DNA of 64,000 nt, taken from Gemmatimonadota bacterium. GTDB lineage: Bacteria > Gemmatimonadota > Gemmatimonadetes > Gemmatimonadales > Gemmatimonadaceae. The stretch spans positions 124,001 to 188,000 of the forward strand of contig JAIOPJ010000054.1 in the NCBI GenBank assembly GCA_021413975.1. The letters are read 5' to 3'. The notes under the pieces were generated by a model. The model searched no databases. It saw only the letters and a program-made list of their open reading frames with translations, and was not told where the DNA came from. The position numbers were made by a program, and so were the translations under genes. Every line of letters begins with the position of its first letter. Position 1 is the stretch's first letter. Positions 42,132 through 51,717 of this stretch are shown here, in pieces.

Positions 42132-42827
42132 TCAGCTCGCCCGCACGTAGAGCGCGCCGGCCTGCTGCGCACGCAGCACCGCGAAGATCCCGGAAGGCTG
42201 GAGGATCACGCCGGGCACCAGCCACTTCCGCGCCTCCTCGGTCGCCTGCGCCTCGGGGACCTTGTCGGTGCGCTGGATGAGCGCCACGAGGTCCTGCAGG
42301 GCGAGGTTGCACGCGAGCGCGATGCCGCCGGAGGCGATGAATCGATCGAGCGCGAACGCGGCCTGTGGCTCGGGCACGCCGTCCCGCGGTCCCATCAGCG
42401 CCGGATCGCGTTCCGTCGGTTCCTCGGTCAGCGGGTGCAGCACGCCCTTCGCCTTGCCGATGCCGTAGCGATCCCAGAACCCCTGCTGCATGGCGAGGAC
42501 GATCGCATTGTGGCGGATCACGAGCGCGGTCGAGAGGTCCCTCACCGGGATGCCGAGCACCTGTTCGTACTGGCGCGCCCAGATCGTGGCACGCCAGACG
42601 CCGTATCCGCTCTCGATCTCCGGCACGTCGAACACGGCGCGGACCTTGCCCGTGAGGCGCTCCTGCCACCGGGTGTCCCACCCGCCCTGTGCTGCGCCCT
42701 GTGCTGCGCCCTGTGCCACGTCGAGCCGGAGCTCGGCGGGCATCGCGGCGAGCGCGGTGGGCATGGCACCGACCGCGATCGCTCCGGTGGCGAGTGCATC
42801 GATGAACTCCCTGCGGGTCGTGCTCAT
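42132..42827 (-). CDS. Tat-exported protein of unknown function, possibly DsrE-like
   Basis: This 231-aa protein starts with a Tat signal (TTRREFIDALATGAIAVGAMP) and then a short AQGAAQGA repeat. The segment GVWRATIWARQYEQVLGI followed by STALVIRHNAIVLAMQQGFWDRYGIGK recalls Tat-exported proteins loosely related to the DsrE/DsrF fold. I recognise the pattern but no activity. A strong GGAGG precedes ATG 42827. It forms a short minus-strand unit downstream of the KAS III-like gene and convergent with pbpC. Confidence 0.6.
   Translation of the reverse strand: MSTTRREFIDALATGAIAVGAMPTALAAMPAELRLDVAQGAAQGAAQGGWDTRWQERLTGKVRAVFDVPEIESGYGVWRATIWARQYEQVLGIPVRDLSTALVIRHNAIVLAMQQGFWDRYGIGKAKGVLHPLTEEPTERDPALMGPRDGVPEPQAAFALDRFIASGGIALACNLALQDLVALIQRTDKVPEAQATEEARKWLVPGVILQPSGIFAVLRAQQAGALYVRAS
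42684..42719. repeat. Three tandem 12-bp coding repeats
   Basis: The unit GCCCTGTGCTGC occurs twice perfectly and a third time with two differences. On the minus strand it encodes the GAAQGAAQG linker just after the Tat signal of the exported protein, so copy number can change without breaking the frame. Confidence 0.8.
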
Positions 42828-42892
42828 GCGGCCTCCTTCGGCTCTCGTTGGGGTCGGAGGTGCGGCAGTCGAACCTCCCCTGCGCACGGCCA

Positions 42893-44023
42893 TCACTCGC
42901 CCGGTCGCGTCTCCGCGAAGCGCGGCGCCATCAATCCCGCGAGCGACCGCCCGTGCGGGTCCTGGTTGGCCCGGACCCTGTTGACCATATCGAGCGCGGT
43001 CTCGTTGCACGGCGGCAGCGCGGCGTCGCTCGTGCCGAGCGGCGTCACGCGGCTCCCCCACTTCACGAGCAGCGAGCAGTACGTGAGGCCGCCGCCGAAG
43101 GCGGGCATGAGGATCCAGCTCCCGGGCTTCACGCGTCCGGTCTCGAGGGCCTCCACCAGTGCCACCGGCACCGTGGCTGCGCTCATGTTCCCGTACTTCT
43201 GCACGGTGACGATCACCTTCTCCATCGGGATGCCGGCGTACTTCGCCACGCTCTCGATGATGCGGAGGTTCGCCTGGTGCGGGATCACGAGGCTCACCTC
43301 CTCGGCGCTCACCCCGTGGTCGGCGAGGACCTTCACCGAGGCCGCCGCCATCGCGTTCACGGCACGCTTGAAGATCTGCTGTCCGTCGAAGTCCCAGAGC
43401 GTGTCGCCGAAGCTGATGTCGCGTCCGGCGTAGGTGCAGCCGAAGCCGCGCACGCGCAACGTCTGCCGCGCCTCGGCGTCGCAGCCGAGCACGCTGCCGA
43501 GCATCCCTTCCTCGTGGTCGCTCGCCTGCAGCACCACGGCGGCGGAGCCGTCGCCGAAGAGGACCGCGACGTTCCGGTTGCTCCAGTCCATGTACCGGCT
43601 GATCAGCTCCACGCCGATCACGACCGCGTTGCGGACCATCCCGGTGCGGATCATCGCGGTGGCGGTGGCGAGGCCGTAGCAGAAACTCGTGCAGGCGGTG
43701 TTGAGGTCGATCGCCGCGGCCTTGGTCGCCCCGAGCGCGAGCTGCACGCCGGAGGCGCTGTTGGGGCAGAGTTCGTCGTTGCTCACGCCGCCGTAGATGA
43801 CGAGGTCCAGGTCGGCGGGGTCGAGGCCGGCGCAGGCGAGGGCACGCTTGGCGGCGACGGTGGACATCTCGATCGCGCTCACATGCGACACGCGCCGCTC
43901 CTTCATGCCCGTGCGCGAGGAGATCCACTCGTCGTTGGTGTCCAGGAAGGTCGAGAGGTCCTCGTTGGTGAGGACCGCCGGGGGCATGCAGGAGCCCCAA
44001 CCCGTGATCGCGGCATAGGTCAT
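42893..44023 (-). CDS. 3-oxoacyl-ACP synthase III (KAS III/FabH-like)
   Basis: This 376-aa condensing enzyme of the thiolase superfamily has the Cys-His-Asn triad: Cys in IDLNTACTSFCYGLA, His in LVIPHQANLRI, Asn in QKYGNMSAATVP. It also has WISSRTGMKERRV and FGDGSAAVVLQ. It is longer than housekeeping FabH (about 320 aa) because of an extended C terminus, and it stands apart from fab genes. It may therefore prime a specialised fatty acid or ketone. Start ATG 44023; the ORF-track extension runs into the divergent kinase gene. Confidence 0.85.
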   Translation of the reverse strand: MTYAAITGWGSCMPPAVLTNEDLSTFLDTNDEWISSRTGMKERRVSHVSAIEMSTVAAKRALACAGLDPADLDLVIYGGVSNDELCPNSASGVQLALGATKAAAIDLNTACTSFCYGLATATAMIRTGMVRNAVVIGVELISRYMDWSNRNVAVLFGDGSAAVVLQASDHEEGMLGSVLGCDAEARQTLRVRGFGCTYAGRDISFGDTLWDFDGQQIFKRAVNAMAAASVKVLADHGVSAEEVSLVIPHQANLRIIESVAKYAGIPMEKVIVTVQKYGNMSAATVPVALVEALETGRVKPGSWILMPAFGGGLTYCSLLVKWGSRVTPLGTSDAALPPCNETALDMVNRVRANQDPHGRSLAGLMAPRFAETRPGE

Positions 44024-44117
44024 CCGGGGAAGATGAATCGTCCGGGCCCGCACGGACAGGTCTACGGTTCCTCCCCGGGAATGCCGATACTTCCGGGACA
44101 CCTTCGGTCCGGACCCC

Positions 44118-45590
44118 TTGAACATCATCCTCGCCATCTCCACCGTCGCACTCGCGGTGCAGGCCGCGGCCTGTCTCGTCGCGCTCGCGATCTCGCGGGC
44201 GCCGGGATGGCGACGCGCGAGGATCGCAGCGGTCCTCGCGGGCACGGCGGGTCTCTACAGCATCCTCAACATCCTCGGGCTGTACTCGCCGGCGACCGAC
44301 GCGACGAACGCCTGGGTGTCGAGTGGCAGACTCGGCGTGGCGGCCGCTCACGTGGCGGCCTGGATCTGGTTCTCCTACTCCGACCACGAGGGACGCTGGC
44401 GGACTGTGCCGCGCACGGTGCGCTGGGTCGTGGTCGCCCACCTGGCGCTCACGTTCCTGTTGTCGGCAACGGGGAACGCCAACGACCCGTCGCGGCTCGC
44501 GATCGTCGAGATCGCGCGGCTCGGCGTGCGATTCGTCCAGCCCGCGCTCACGCCGGGCGCCATGCTCTCGGCCGCGACCTCGCTCGGCTTCCTCTTCGTC
44601 AGTTTCGTCGAGCAGGTCCGGCAGGCGCGGCGCGGAGTGGCGGGCGCGAAGTGGAACGTCCTGGGGTTCGTGGTCTTCGTCGTCTGCGCGGTGGACGAGA
44701 TCCTCGTCGCGTCGAACGTCGTGAGTTTCATCTACCTCGCCGAACTCGGCTATCTCGGACTCGTGGTGCCGATGGTCGCGCAGTTCGTCCGCCGGTTCAT
44801 CGGCGACGCGCACCGGTTGCAGGTCCTCACCGCGGTGCTCGAGTCCGAGATCCAGGTCGCCACCGGCGAGCGCGACAGTGCCCTAGAGGCGCTCGCGGCG
44901 CAGGAACGATTCGCGGCACTCGGACGGATGGCCGGTGGCGTCGGCCACGAGATCAACAATCCACTGCAGATCCTCACGCTCAGCCTCGACGAGCTGCGCG
45001 AGACGCCGAGCGTGACCCGCGACCCGGACGTCGCCGACATGGTGGAGAGCGCCGTGGCCGCGTCGGAGCGCATCCGCAGGATCGTCGCCGGGCTGCGCAC
45101 TTATGCCTTGCCCGGCGAGCCCTCGTTGCGCGCACACGCGCCCGCGGCCGTCGTGCGGGACGCGATCGCGGCGGCGCGCCGCGAGCCAGGACCGACACCC
45201 GAGATCCTCGAGGATCTCGGTCCGGCGCCCGAGGTGCTCGTGGACCGCGAGCGGATGCTGCAGGCCCTCGGACACGCGATCGCCAACGCCGTCCGGGCCG
45301 TGTCGGCGCTCCCCGACGGCACCGGGCGCGTGGAGCTGCGCACGCGCACCACGACCGATGGCGACGCCCTGATCGAGGTCCGCGACACCGGAGGCGGATT
45401 CCCCGCCTCGGTCCTCTCGCGGCTCGGCGAGCCGTTCGTCACCACCCAGGCCCCGGGGGCCGGGCTCGGGCTCGGCGTCTTCATCATCCGCGGCGTGGTC
45501 GCCGCGCATGGCGGACTGCTCGAGCTCGAGAACGGACGCGGAGGAGGCGCGTGCGTGAGGATCCTGCTGCCCCCCGCCTCACGCGACTGA
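44118..45590 (+). CDS. Membrane sensor histidine kinase (first of tandem pair)
   Basis: This 490-aa protein has about seven hydrophobic segments in its N-terminal 230 residues (first one IILAISTVALAVQAAACLVAL). A short coiled coil leads to the phosphoacceptor H-box RMAGGVGHEINNPLQILTL, then an HATPase domain with N-box QALGHAIANAVRAV, G1 IEVRDTGGGFP and G2 PGAGLGLGVFIIRG. The start is TTG 44118. It is an orphan kinase, with no response regulator in the window. Together with the next gene it is a tandem duplicate. Confidence 0.88.
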   Translation: MNIILAISTVALAVQAAACLVALAISRAPGWRRARIAAVLAGTAGLYSILNILGLYSPATDATNAWVSSGRLGVAAAHVAAWIWFSYSDHEGRWRTVPRTVRWVVVAHLALTFLLSATGNANDPSRLAIVEIARLGVRFVQPALTPGAMLSAATSLGFLFVSFVEQVRQARRGVAGAKWNVLGFVVFVVCAVDEILVASNVVSFIYLAELGYLGLVVPMVAQFVRRFIGDAHRLQVLTAVLESEIQVATGERDSALEALAAQERFAALGRMAGGVGHEINNPLQILTLSLDELRETPSVTRDPDVADMVESAVAASERIRRIVAGLRTYALPGEPSLRAHAPAAVVRDAIAAARREPGPTPEILEDLGPAPEVLVDRERMLQALGHAIANAVRAVSALPDGTGRVELRTRTTTDGDALIEVRDTGGGFPASVLSRLGEPFVTTQAPGAGLGLGVFIIRGVVAAHGGLLELENGRGGGACVRILLPPASRD

Positions 45591-45658
45591 TCGCGGCGCC
45601 GCACTATCGTTCCGGTCCGGATTGTGGATAATACAGTCGCCCTCATGCCCGAACTCCC

Positions 45659-47131
45659 CTGAACGTCACTCTCGCGCTCTCCACGGCGTCGCTCGCCGTG
45701 CAGGCAGCCGCCTGCCTGGTCGCACTCGCGATCTCTCAGGCACCCGGCTGGCGGCGCGCCCGGATCGGGTCCGCGCTCGCGGGGACGGCGGCGCTCTACA
45801 GCTTCTTCGACATCATGGGCGCGGTCTTCCCGCGCACCGGCCTGCCGATCTCGGTGGTGTGGAGCGCGAACCTCACGATCGCGGCCGCGCATGTCACCGT
45901 CTGGGTCTGGTTCTCCTTCTCCGACGATGACGGGCGCTGGAACTCGGTGCCGCGAGCGTTGCGCTGGCTCTCGATCGGCCACGTCACGGCGACCGCGCTG
46001 CTGGGGGTGACGGGGAACGCGGTCGACCTCTCGCGGATCCAGCGCGTGCAGGTGCCCTGGCTGGGCGTGGACTTCGTGCAGCCCTCGCTGATGCCGCTCG
46101 CGACGCTCTCGGCGGCGATCTCGCTGATCATCCTGATCATCTGCTTCGGCGAGCAGGTCCGACAGGCGCGGCGCGGCGTGATCGGCGCCAAGTGGAATGC
46201 CCTCGGGTTCGCCATCTTCCTCTCGTGCGCCGTCGAGGAGATCCTCGTGGCGTCCGACGCCCTGCAGTTCATCTACCTCGCGGAAGTGGGGTACCTCGGC
46301 CTCGTCATCCCGGTGATCGCGCAGTTCGTGCGGCGCTTCATCGACGACGCGCACCGGCTGCAGGACCTGACGCTCGCCCTCGAGGCGCAGGTGAGCGTGG
46401 CCACCGGGGAGCGCGACGCCGCGCGCGAGGCATTGGCCGCGCAGGAACGGTTCGCGGCGCTCGGCCGCATGGCCGAGGGCGTCGGGCACGAGATCAACAA
46501 TCCGCTGCAGATCCTCACGCTCAGTCTCGACGAACTGCGCGAGACGCCGGCGGTGGCCGGCGACGCCGAGACGGCCGAGATGGTCGAGCAGGCGTCCACC
46601 GCGTCGGAGCGCATCCGCCTGATCGTCACCGGATTGCGGACCTACGCGATCCCAGGTGAGCGCGTGATCGAACGCCTCGGGCCGGAGGTGCTCGTGCGCG
46701 ACGCGATCGAGGAGGCGAGGGCCACGATGGGACCACTCCCGGAACTCCACGCCATCCTCGACAACGTGCCGCGGGTGCTCGTCGACCGCGAGCGGATGAT
46801 GCAGGCGCTCGGACACGCGATCACCAACGCGGTGCGGGCGGTGTCGGGGCTCCCCGAGGGCCGGCGTCGTGTGGAGGTGCGCACGCGCACGACGGCCGGG
46901 GGCGACGCGTTGATCGAGGTCCGCGACAACGGCGGCGGCTTCCCGGCGTCCATCCTCTCGCGCCTCGGCGAGCCGTTCGTGACGACCAACGATCCGGGGG
47001 CGGGACCGGGCCTGGGGATCTTCATCATCCGCGGCGTCGTCGCCGCGCACGGCGGGATGCTCGAGCTCGAGAACGCGCGTGGCGGCGGAGCGACGCTCCA
47101 GATCCTGTTGCCGCCGGCGCTGCGCGTCTAG
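45659..47131 (+). CDS. Membrane sensor histidine kinase (second of tandem pair, likely CTG start)
   Basis: This is a paralogue of the preceding kinase with the same architecture: a multi-helix sensor, H-box RMAEGVGHEINNPLQILTL, and an HATPase domain with IEVRDNGGGFP and PGLGIFIIRG. The homologous N terminus reads LNVTLALSTASLAVQAAACL, beginning at a CTG that aligns with the TTG start of its twin. It gives exactly the same length, 490 aa. No ATG, GTG or TTG lies between that CTG and the in-frame stop at 45629. The first conventional start is GTG 45698, which would delete half of the first membrane helix. The stop overlaps the ridA-like gene at CTAG. Confidence 0.82.
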   Translation: MNVTLALSTASLAVQAAACLVALAISQAPGWRRARIGSALAGTAALYSFFDIMGAVFPRTGLPISVVWSANLTIAAAHVTVWVWFSFSDDDGRWNSVPRALRWLSIGHVTATALLGVTGNAVDLSRIQRVQVPWLGVDFVQPSLMPLATLSAAISLIILIICFGEQVRQARRGVIGAKWNALGFAIFLSCAVEEILVASDALQFIYLAEVGYLGLVIPVIAQFVRRFIDDAHRLQDLTLALEAQVSVATGERDAAREALAAQERFAALGRMAEGVGHEINNPLQILTLSLDELRETPAVAGDAETAEMVEQASTASERIRLIVTGLRTYAIPGERVIERLGPEVLVRDAIEEARATMGPLPELHAILDNVPRVLVDRERMMQALGHAITNAVRAVSGLPEGRRRVEVRTRTTAGGDALIEVRDNGGGFPASILSRLGEPFVTTNDPGAGPGLGIFIIRGVVAAHGGMLELENARGGGATLQILLPPALRV

Positions 47132-47532
47132 CCGGGCGGAGGCACCACCGCCGTCGCCTCGATCTCAACGACCGCGCCGGCCTCCATGAGCGACTTCACC
47201 TCCACCGCCGACATCGCCGGGAAGTGGCGCCCGAGGAGTTCCCGGTACACGGCACCGAGCGCCGGGCCCGCCGCCAGGTACTGGGCGCGGTCGGTCACGT
47301 ACCAGGTCAGTCGCACGAGATGCTCCGGGCGCGCGCCGTCCACCGCGAGGATCGCGACGATGTTGGCGAGCGCCTGCCGCGCCTGTTCGACCATCCCTCC
47401 ATCGACGAGGCGTTGCCCGGCATCCCACCCCACCTGACCCGCGACGTAGATGGTGCGGCCGCTCGCGCTCATGCCGTTCGCGTATCCGCGCGGACGCGGC
47501 CACCCCTCGGGTTGCAGCACACGGATGCTCAC
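47128..47532 (-). CDS. RidA/YjgF-family enamine deaminase
   Basis: This 134-aa trimeric RidA-fold protein has IYVAGQVGWDAGQRLVDGG, RLTWYVTDRAQYL and a C terminus EIEATAVV. The usual substrate-binding arginine region is modified (AMSAVEVKSLME), so it is a divergent subfamily. It is the last gene of the anthranilate-CoA operon; its GTG overlaps the ligase stop as GTGA. The monooxygenase/reductase of this pathway leaves an enamine on the ring, and a RidA-type hydrolase would suit its deamination. That step is inference. Confidence 0.82.
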   Translation of the reverse strand: MSIRVLQPEGWPRPRGYANGMSASGRTIYVAGQVGWDAGQRLVDGGMVEQARQALANIVAILAVDGARPEHLVRLTWYVTDRAQYLAAGPALGAVYRELLGRHFPAMSAVEVKSLMEAGAVVEIEATAVVPPPG

Positions 47533-49178
47533 TTGGTCTCCTTGAGCCGGAAGCGCTGGAGCTTGCCGGTGTCGGTCTTGGGGAGCGCGGCGACGAACTC
47601 CACCACGCGGGGATACTTGTAGGGCGCGATCGTCGCCTTCACGAACTCCTGGATCCCGCGCGCGAGTGCGTCATCCGCGGTCGTGCCGGCCTTCAGCACC
47701 ACGAACGCCTTCACCGCCTGGCCGCGGTCGGCGTCGGGCACGCCGACCACCGCGCACTCGGCGACATCGGGATGCAGCAGCACGGCCGCCTCGACCTCGG
47801 GCGCGCCGATGTTGTAGCCCGACGACAGGATGAGGTCGTCGGTGCGCGCCTTGAAGAAGACGTACCCATCGGCGTCCATGGTCGCGGCGTCGCCGGTGAG
47901 GTTCCAGCCGCCGCGCACGTAGTCGCGCTGGCGCGCGTCGTTCATGTAGCGGCAGCCGGTCGGTCCGCGCACCGCGAGACGGCCCACCTCGCCGCGCGCG
48001 AGGGGGCGCAGCGTGTCGTCGAGGATCGCGACGGTGTATCCGGGCACCGCGCGGCCGATCGCGCCGGGGCGCACGTCGGCGCCGGCCGCCGCGATGAAGA
48101 TGTGGATCATCTCCGTCGCCCCGATGCCGTCGGTGAGCTCGACGCCCGTCGCCTCGCGCCAGAGCGTGCGCGTGGCGTCGGGCAGGGCCTCGCCGGCGGA
48201 GACCGAGGCGCGGAGCGAGCGCGTCGAGAACCGCGCCGGCTCCTTCGCGATCGCGAGCGCCATGTGGCGGTAGAAGGTGGGCGCGGTGAAGGTCACCGTC
48301 GCGTCGGTCGCGGCGATCGCCTCGAGCAGCGACTCCGGGGTGGAGCGCTCGAGCAGCACCGTGCTGGCGCGCGCGGCGAGCGGGAACGCGAGCAGCCCGC
48401 CCAGCCCGAAGGTGAAGGCCAGCGGCGGCGTGCCGATGCAGCGATCGATCGCACTGAGGCCGAGCACCTGCGCCGAGAAGCCGTCGCACATGGCGATGAC
48501 GTCCCGATGGAACTGCATGCAGCCCTTGGGGACGCCGGTGGTGCCGGAGGTGAAGGCGATCAGGCAGACGTCGTCGCTCGAGGTGTCGCAGGCGGGGAAG
48601 GGCGCGGAGTGCGCGCGCATCCGGGCCTCGAGTCCGTCGGCGCCGGCGGTGCCCCAGCAGTGGATCGCCTCCGGCGCCAGCGACCCGCCCGCCGCCTGAC
48701 GCAGCTCGTCCGCGAGTCGCGCATCGCAGAGCGCGGTGCCGCACCGGGCGCGCTCGATGATGACACCGAGTTCCTTGGCGCGGAGCAACGGCATGGTGGT
48801 GACGGCGACGAGTCCGGCCTTGAGCGTGGCGAGCGACGCGACCGCCATCCACCGGCCGTTGAAGCCGCGGAGCAGCACGCGGTTCCCCGGCACCAGGGCC
48901 AGGTCATGCACGAGCACGTGGGCGAGCGCGTCGACGTCGGCCTGGAGCTCGGCGTACGTGGTGTGCGTCCATCCGCCCGCCGCGTCGGCGGTCACCAGGG
49001 CGGTGCGCGCGCCGTGACCTTCGCTCACCGCGTCGTCGAGGAGTCGCACCGCGGCGTTGAGCCGGGGCGGGTACGCATAGGGTGGTTCGAGGTGCAGCTC
49101 GGGCCACTCCGCAGCCGGGGGCAGTTGCTCCCGCGGCCAGGTGTCGAGATGCGCGCTCGGGTGGAGCGTGGGATTCAC
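47529..49178 (-). CDS. 2-aminobenzoate-CoA ligase (benzoate-CoA ligase family)
   Basis: This 549-aa ANL-superfamily acyl-CoA synthetase has the P-loop IAFTSGTTGVPKGCMQF, the adenylate-binding GIGATEMIHIF, hinge region FKARTDDLILSSGYN and the catalytic Lys near the end in PKTDTGKLQRF. It activates an aromatic acid via an acyl-AMP. The best reading is anthranilate, because the operon also encodes 2-aminobenzoyl-CoA monooxygenase/reductase. The gene matches abmG-type ligases known from Azoarcus. Start GTG 49178 (MNPTLHPS) has GGAGGA upstream; the ORF-track prefix overlaps the acyl-CoA dehydrogenase gene. Confidence 0.85.
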   Translation of the reverse strand: MNPTLHPSAHLDTWPREQLPPAAEWPELHLEPPYAYPPRLNAAVRLLDDAVSEGHGARTALVTADAAGGWTHTTYAELQADVDALAHVLVHDLALVPGNRVLLRGFNGRWMAVASLATLKAGLVAVTTMPLLRAKELGVIIERARCGTALCDARLADELRQAAGGSLAPEAIHCWGTAGADGLEARMRAHSAPFPACDTSSDDVCLIAFTSGTTGVPKGCMQFHRDVIAMCDGFSAQVLGLSAIDRCIGTPPLAFTFGLGGLLAFPLAARASTVLLERSTPESLLEAIAATDATVTFTAPTFYRHMALAIAKEPARFSTRSLRASVSAGEALPDATRTLWREATGVELTDGIGATEMIHIFIAAAGADVRPGAIGRAVPGYTVAILDDTLRPLARGEVGRLAVRGPTGCRYMNDARQRDYVRGGWNLTGDAATMDADGYVFFKARTDDLILSSGYNIGAPEVEAAVLLHPDVAECAVVGVPDADRGQAVKAFVVLKAGTTADDALARGIQEFVKATIAPYKYPRVVEFVAALPKTDTGKLQRFRLKETK

Positions 49179-49194
49179 GACCGGTCCTCCGCGT

Positions 49195-50382
49195 TCACGT
49201 CGATGAGGGAGCCGCGCTCCTCGCGGCCTTGAGCACTTCACGCCCGACCAGCAGCCGCTGCACCTCGGTGGCGCCTTCGTAGATCCTCAGTGCCCGGATG
49301 TCGCGGTAGAGCCGCTCCACGACTTCGCCCACCCGCACGCCGCGTCCTCCGTGCAACTGCACCGCGCGGTCGATCACCTGCTGCGCGAGCTCGGTCGCGC
49401 CGAGCTTCGCCATGGCGGCGACGGCGGTCGTGCGCCCCTCCTGCGTGTCGCGCTGCCAGGCCGCGCGGTACGTGAGGAGCGCCGCCGCATCGAGGTCGGT
49501 CGCCATGTCGCCGATGATCGCCTGCGCCAGCGGCTGGCTCCCGAGCGTCGCGCCGAACATCGCGCGGCCATGCGCCTGCGCGAGCGTCTCGGCGAGTGCG
49601 CGCCGCGCGAAGCCGACGGCGGCGGCCGCGACCGAGGTGCGGAAGATGTCGAGCGTGCGCATCGCGAGCGCGAAGCCCGCGCCGGCCTCACCGAGCAGAT
49701 GGTCCTCGGGGACGACGCAGCCGTACAACTGCACGGTCGCGAGCGGATGCGGCGACATCACCGCGATCCGGGCGCTCGCGTCGAGGCCCGGCGTGCCCGC
49801 GGGAACGAGGAAGGCGCTGATGCCCTTCGCGCCCGTCGAGGCCGCGTCGGTGCGCGCGAACACGCAATAGAAGTCGGCGATCCCCCCGTTGGAGATCCAG
49901 GTCTTCTCGCCGTCGATCCGCCAGCCGCCGGCGACGCGCTCCGCGCTCGTGGTCATCGCGCCGGCGTCGGAGCCGGCGTCGGGCTCGGAGAGCGCGAAGG
50001 CGGCGATCGCTTCACCGGCCGCGACACGCGGGAGCCAGGCCCGCCGCAATGCCTCGCTGCCCCCCAACGTGATCGCGCCCGAGCCGAGTCCTTGCATGGC
50101 GAACGCGAAGTCGGCGAGGCCGTCGTGCGCGGCCAGCGTCTCGCGCAGGATGCAGAGCGCCCGGGAATCGAGCCCCTCGAGCGCGCCGCCCCAGGCGCGA
50201 GGCACGGTGTAGCGCAGCAACCCCGAGGCGCCGAGCGCACGCACCCAGGCACGGCAGGCGGCGTCGGTGTCCGCAGGGTCGATCTCCTGGTTCGTGACCC
50301 ACGCGGCGGCCTCTGCCGCGAGCGCGCGGTGCGTGTCGGCGAAGAAGGGCCAGGCGAGGTGCGACGGCATGGCGGCGGTCAC
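49195..50382 (-). CDS. Acyl-CoA dehydrogenase
   Basis: This 395-aa FAD enzyme is predicted to introduce a C2-C3 double bond into a cyclic acyl-CoA. Motifs are [47 protein letters not shown] and the catalytic Glu in [16 protein letters not shown]. The start is GTG 50382, one base after the hydratase stop; ATG 50370 is an alternative. Within this operon it should act in the beta-oxidation-like steps after ring hydroxylation and reduction. Confidence 0.88.
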   Translation of the reverse strand: MTAAMPSHLAWPFFADTHRALAAEAAAWVTNQEIDPADTDAACRAWVRALGASGLLRYTVPRAWGGALEGLDSRALCILRETLAAHDGLADFAFAMQGLGSGAITLGGSEALRRAWLPRVAAGEAIAAFALSEPDAGSDAGAMTTSAERVAGGWRIDGEKTWISNGGIADFYCVFARTDAASTGAKGISAFLVPAGTPGLDASARIAVMSPHPLATVQLYGCVVPEDHLLGEAGAGFALAMRTLDIFRTSVAAAAVGFARRALAETLAQAHGRAMFGATLGSQPLAQAIIGDMATDLDAAALLTYRAAWQRDTQEGRTTAVAAMAKLGATELAQQVIDRAVQLHGGRGVRVGEVVERLYRDIRALRIYEGATEVQRLLVGREVLKAARSAAPSST

Positions 50383-50383
50383 G

Positions 50384-51232
50384 TCAGTTCCCCTCGAACA
50401 GGGGCGACCGCTTGGCGGCGAAGGCCTCGAAGGCCCGGCGGAAATCCTTCGTCCCCATGCAGAGCGCCTGGGCCTGCGCTTCCATCTCGATCGCCTGGTC
50501 GACGGAGACGCTCCACTCCTGCTGCAGCATCGTCTTGGTCATCGCATGGGCGAACGCGGGACCGCTGGCGAGGTCGGCCGCGCGCCTGGTCGCCTCAGCG
50601 AGGAGCGCGTCGGGCTCGACGAGCTGCGTGTAGAAGCCCCAGCGCTCCGCCTCGGTCGCATCCATCGGCCGGCCGGTGAAGAGCAACTCGGCGGCGCGCC
50701 CCTGGCCGATGATGCGTGGCAGCAGCGCGCAGGCCCCCATGTCGCAGCCCGCGAGCCCCACGCGCGTGAAGAGGAAGGCGGTGCGCGTCCGCGGCGTCGC
50801 CAGCCGGATGTCCGACGCCATCGCGAGGATCGCCCCCGCGCCGGCCGCCACGCCGTCGACCGCCGCGATGATCGGCTGCGGACAGGCGCGCATCGCCTTC
50901 ACGAGGTCGCCGGTCATGCGGGTGAAGGCGAGCAGCTCGGGCACCGCCATGCGCGTGAGCGGCTCGATGATCTCGAAGACGTCGCCCCCGGAGCAGAAGT
51001 TGCCGCCGGCGCCGGTGAGGACGATCGCGCGCACGTCGGAGGCGTACGCGAGGTCGCGGAAGAGGTCGCGCAGCTCGGCGTACGAGTCGAACGTGAGCGG
51101 ATTCTTCCGCTCGGGCCGGTCGAGCGTGATGATGCCCACGCGTCCGTCATGCGCGGTCGACCAGCCGAAGTGCGTGAACGAGCGCGAGGCCAGGGGGCGG
51201 CGCATCGCGAGCATCGGATCGGGTGCTGACAT
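50384..51232 (-). CDS. Enoyl-CoA hydratase/isomerase family protein
   Basis: This 282-aa crotonase-fold protein has the oxyanion-hole motifs [14 protein letters not shown] and [16 protein letters not shown], and a family Asp in [15 protein letters not shown]. It probably hydrates or hydrolyses a ring-derived acyl-CoA. Its ATG overlaps the MarR stop as TGATG. The N terminus carries about 20 extra residues compared with typical hydratases. Confidence 0.88.
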   Translation of the reverse strand: MSAPDPMLAMRRPLASRSFTHFGWSTAHDGRVGIITLDRPERKNPLTFDSYAELRDLFRDLAYASDVRAIVLTGAGGNFCSGGDVFEIIEPLTRMAVPELLAFTRMTGDLVKAMRACPQPIIAAVDGVAAGAGAILAMASDIRLATPRTRTAFLFTRVGLAGCDMGACALLPRIIGQGRAAELLFTGRPMDATEAERWGFYTQLVEPDALLAEATRRAADLASGPAFAHAMTKTMLQQEWSVSVDQAIEMEAQAQALCMGTKDFRRAFEAFAAKRSPLFEGN

Positions 51233-51717
51233 CAGGCGGTCCTCTCGAGTCGGAGGTGCTGCTTCACGGTGCCGAGCAGGGAGTGCATGGTGCGGCGTTC
51301 GGTCGCGCTGAGTCCGTCGAGGAGCTCGATGATCAGCGCCTCGTGCTGGCGCGCCATGGTGGCGAAGTGACGTCGTCCGGCGGCGGTGAGCCGCACGATC
51401 GTCGCGCGACGGTCGTCGGGGGCGGTGCGCCGCCTCACATGGCCTTCGGCCTCGAGCGCGGCCACGAGCCAGGTGACGTTCCCGTTGGTGGTGAGCGTGC
51501 CGGCGGAGAGCTCGCCCATGCGCAGGCCGTCGGGGGCGCGGTCGAGCTGGGCCAGGACGTCGAAGCGCGCGAGCGACGAGCCGAAGTCGCGCTTGAGCAC
51601 CTGGTCGATCGTGCGTTCGACCATGGTCGTGCAGGTGAAGAGCCGGAGCCAGAGGCGCAACGCCTCGTGGTCGTCGCCCTGCAGGCGCGTCTCGGGATCG
51701 AGCAGGGGCAGCGTCAC
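51232..51717 (-). CDS. MarR-family transcriptional regulator
   Basis: This 161-aa winged-helix regulator has a recognition region [26 protein letters not shown] and the wing [19 protein letters not shown]. It lies inside the operon it probably controls, overlapping both neighbours. A matching palindrome lies upstream of the operon's first gene. MarR repressors of aromatic operons are commonly released by the CoA thioester of the substrate, which would here be 2-aminobenzoyl-CoA; the ligand is inferred. Confidence 0.88.
   Translation of the reverse strand: MTLPLLDPETRLQGDDHEALRLWLRLFTCTTMVERTIDQVLKRDFGSSLARFDVLAQLDRAPDGLRMGELSAGTLTTNGNVTWLVAALEAEGHVRRRTAPDDRRATIVRLTAAGRRHFATMARQHEALIIELLDGLSATERRTMHSLLGTVKQHLRLERTA

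Noticed and set aside
42126-42142. Hairpin GGGCG-N7-CGCCC between pbpC and the Tat protein gene
   Set aside because: A five-base stem overlapping coding ends is too weak to call a terminator.
42132-44813. 893-aa minus-strand ORF as a fusion protein
   Set aside because: Coding character begins only at ATG 42827 with a strong ribosome site; the upstream part shadows the KAS III-like and kinase genes.
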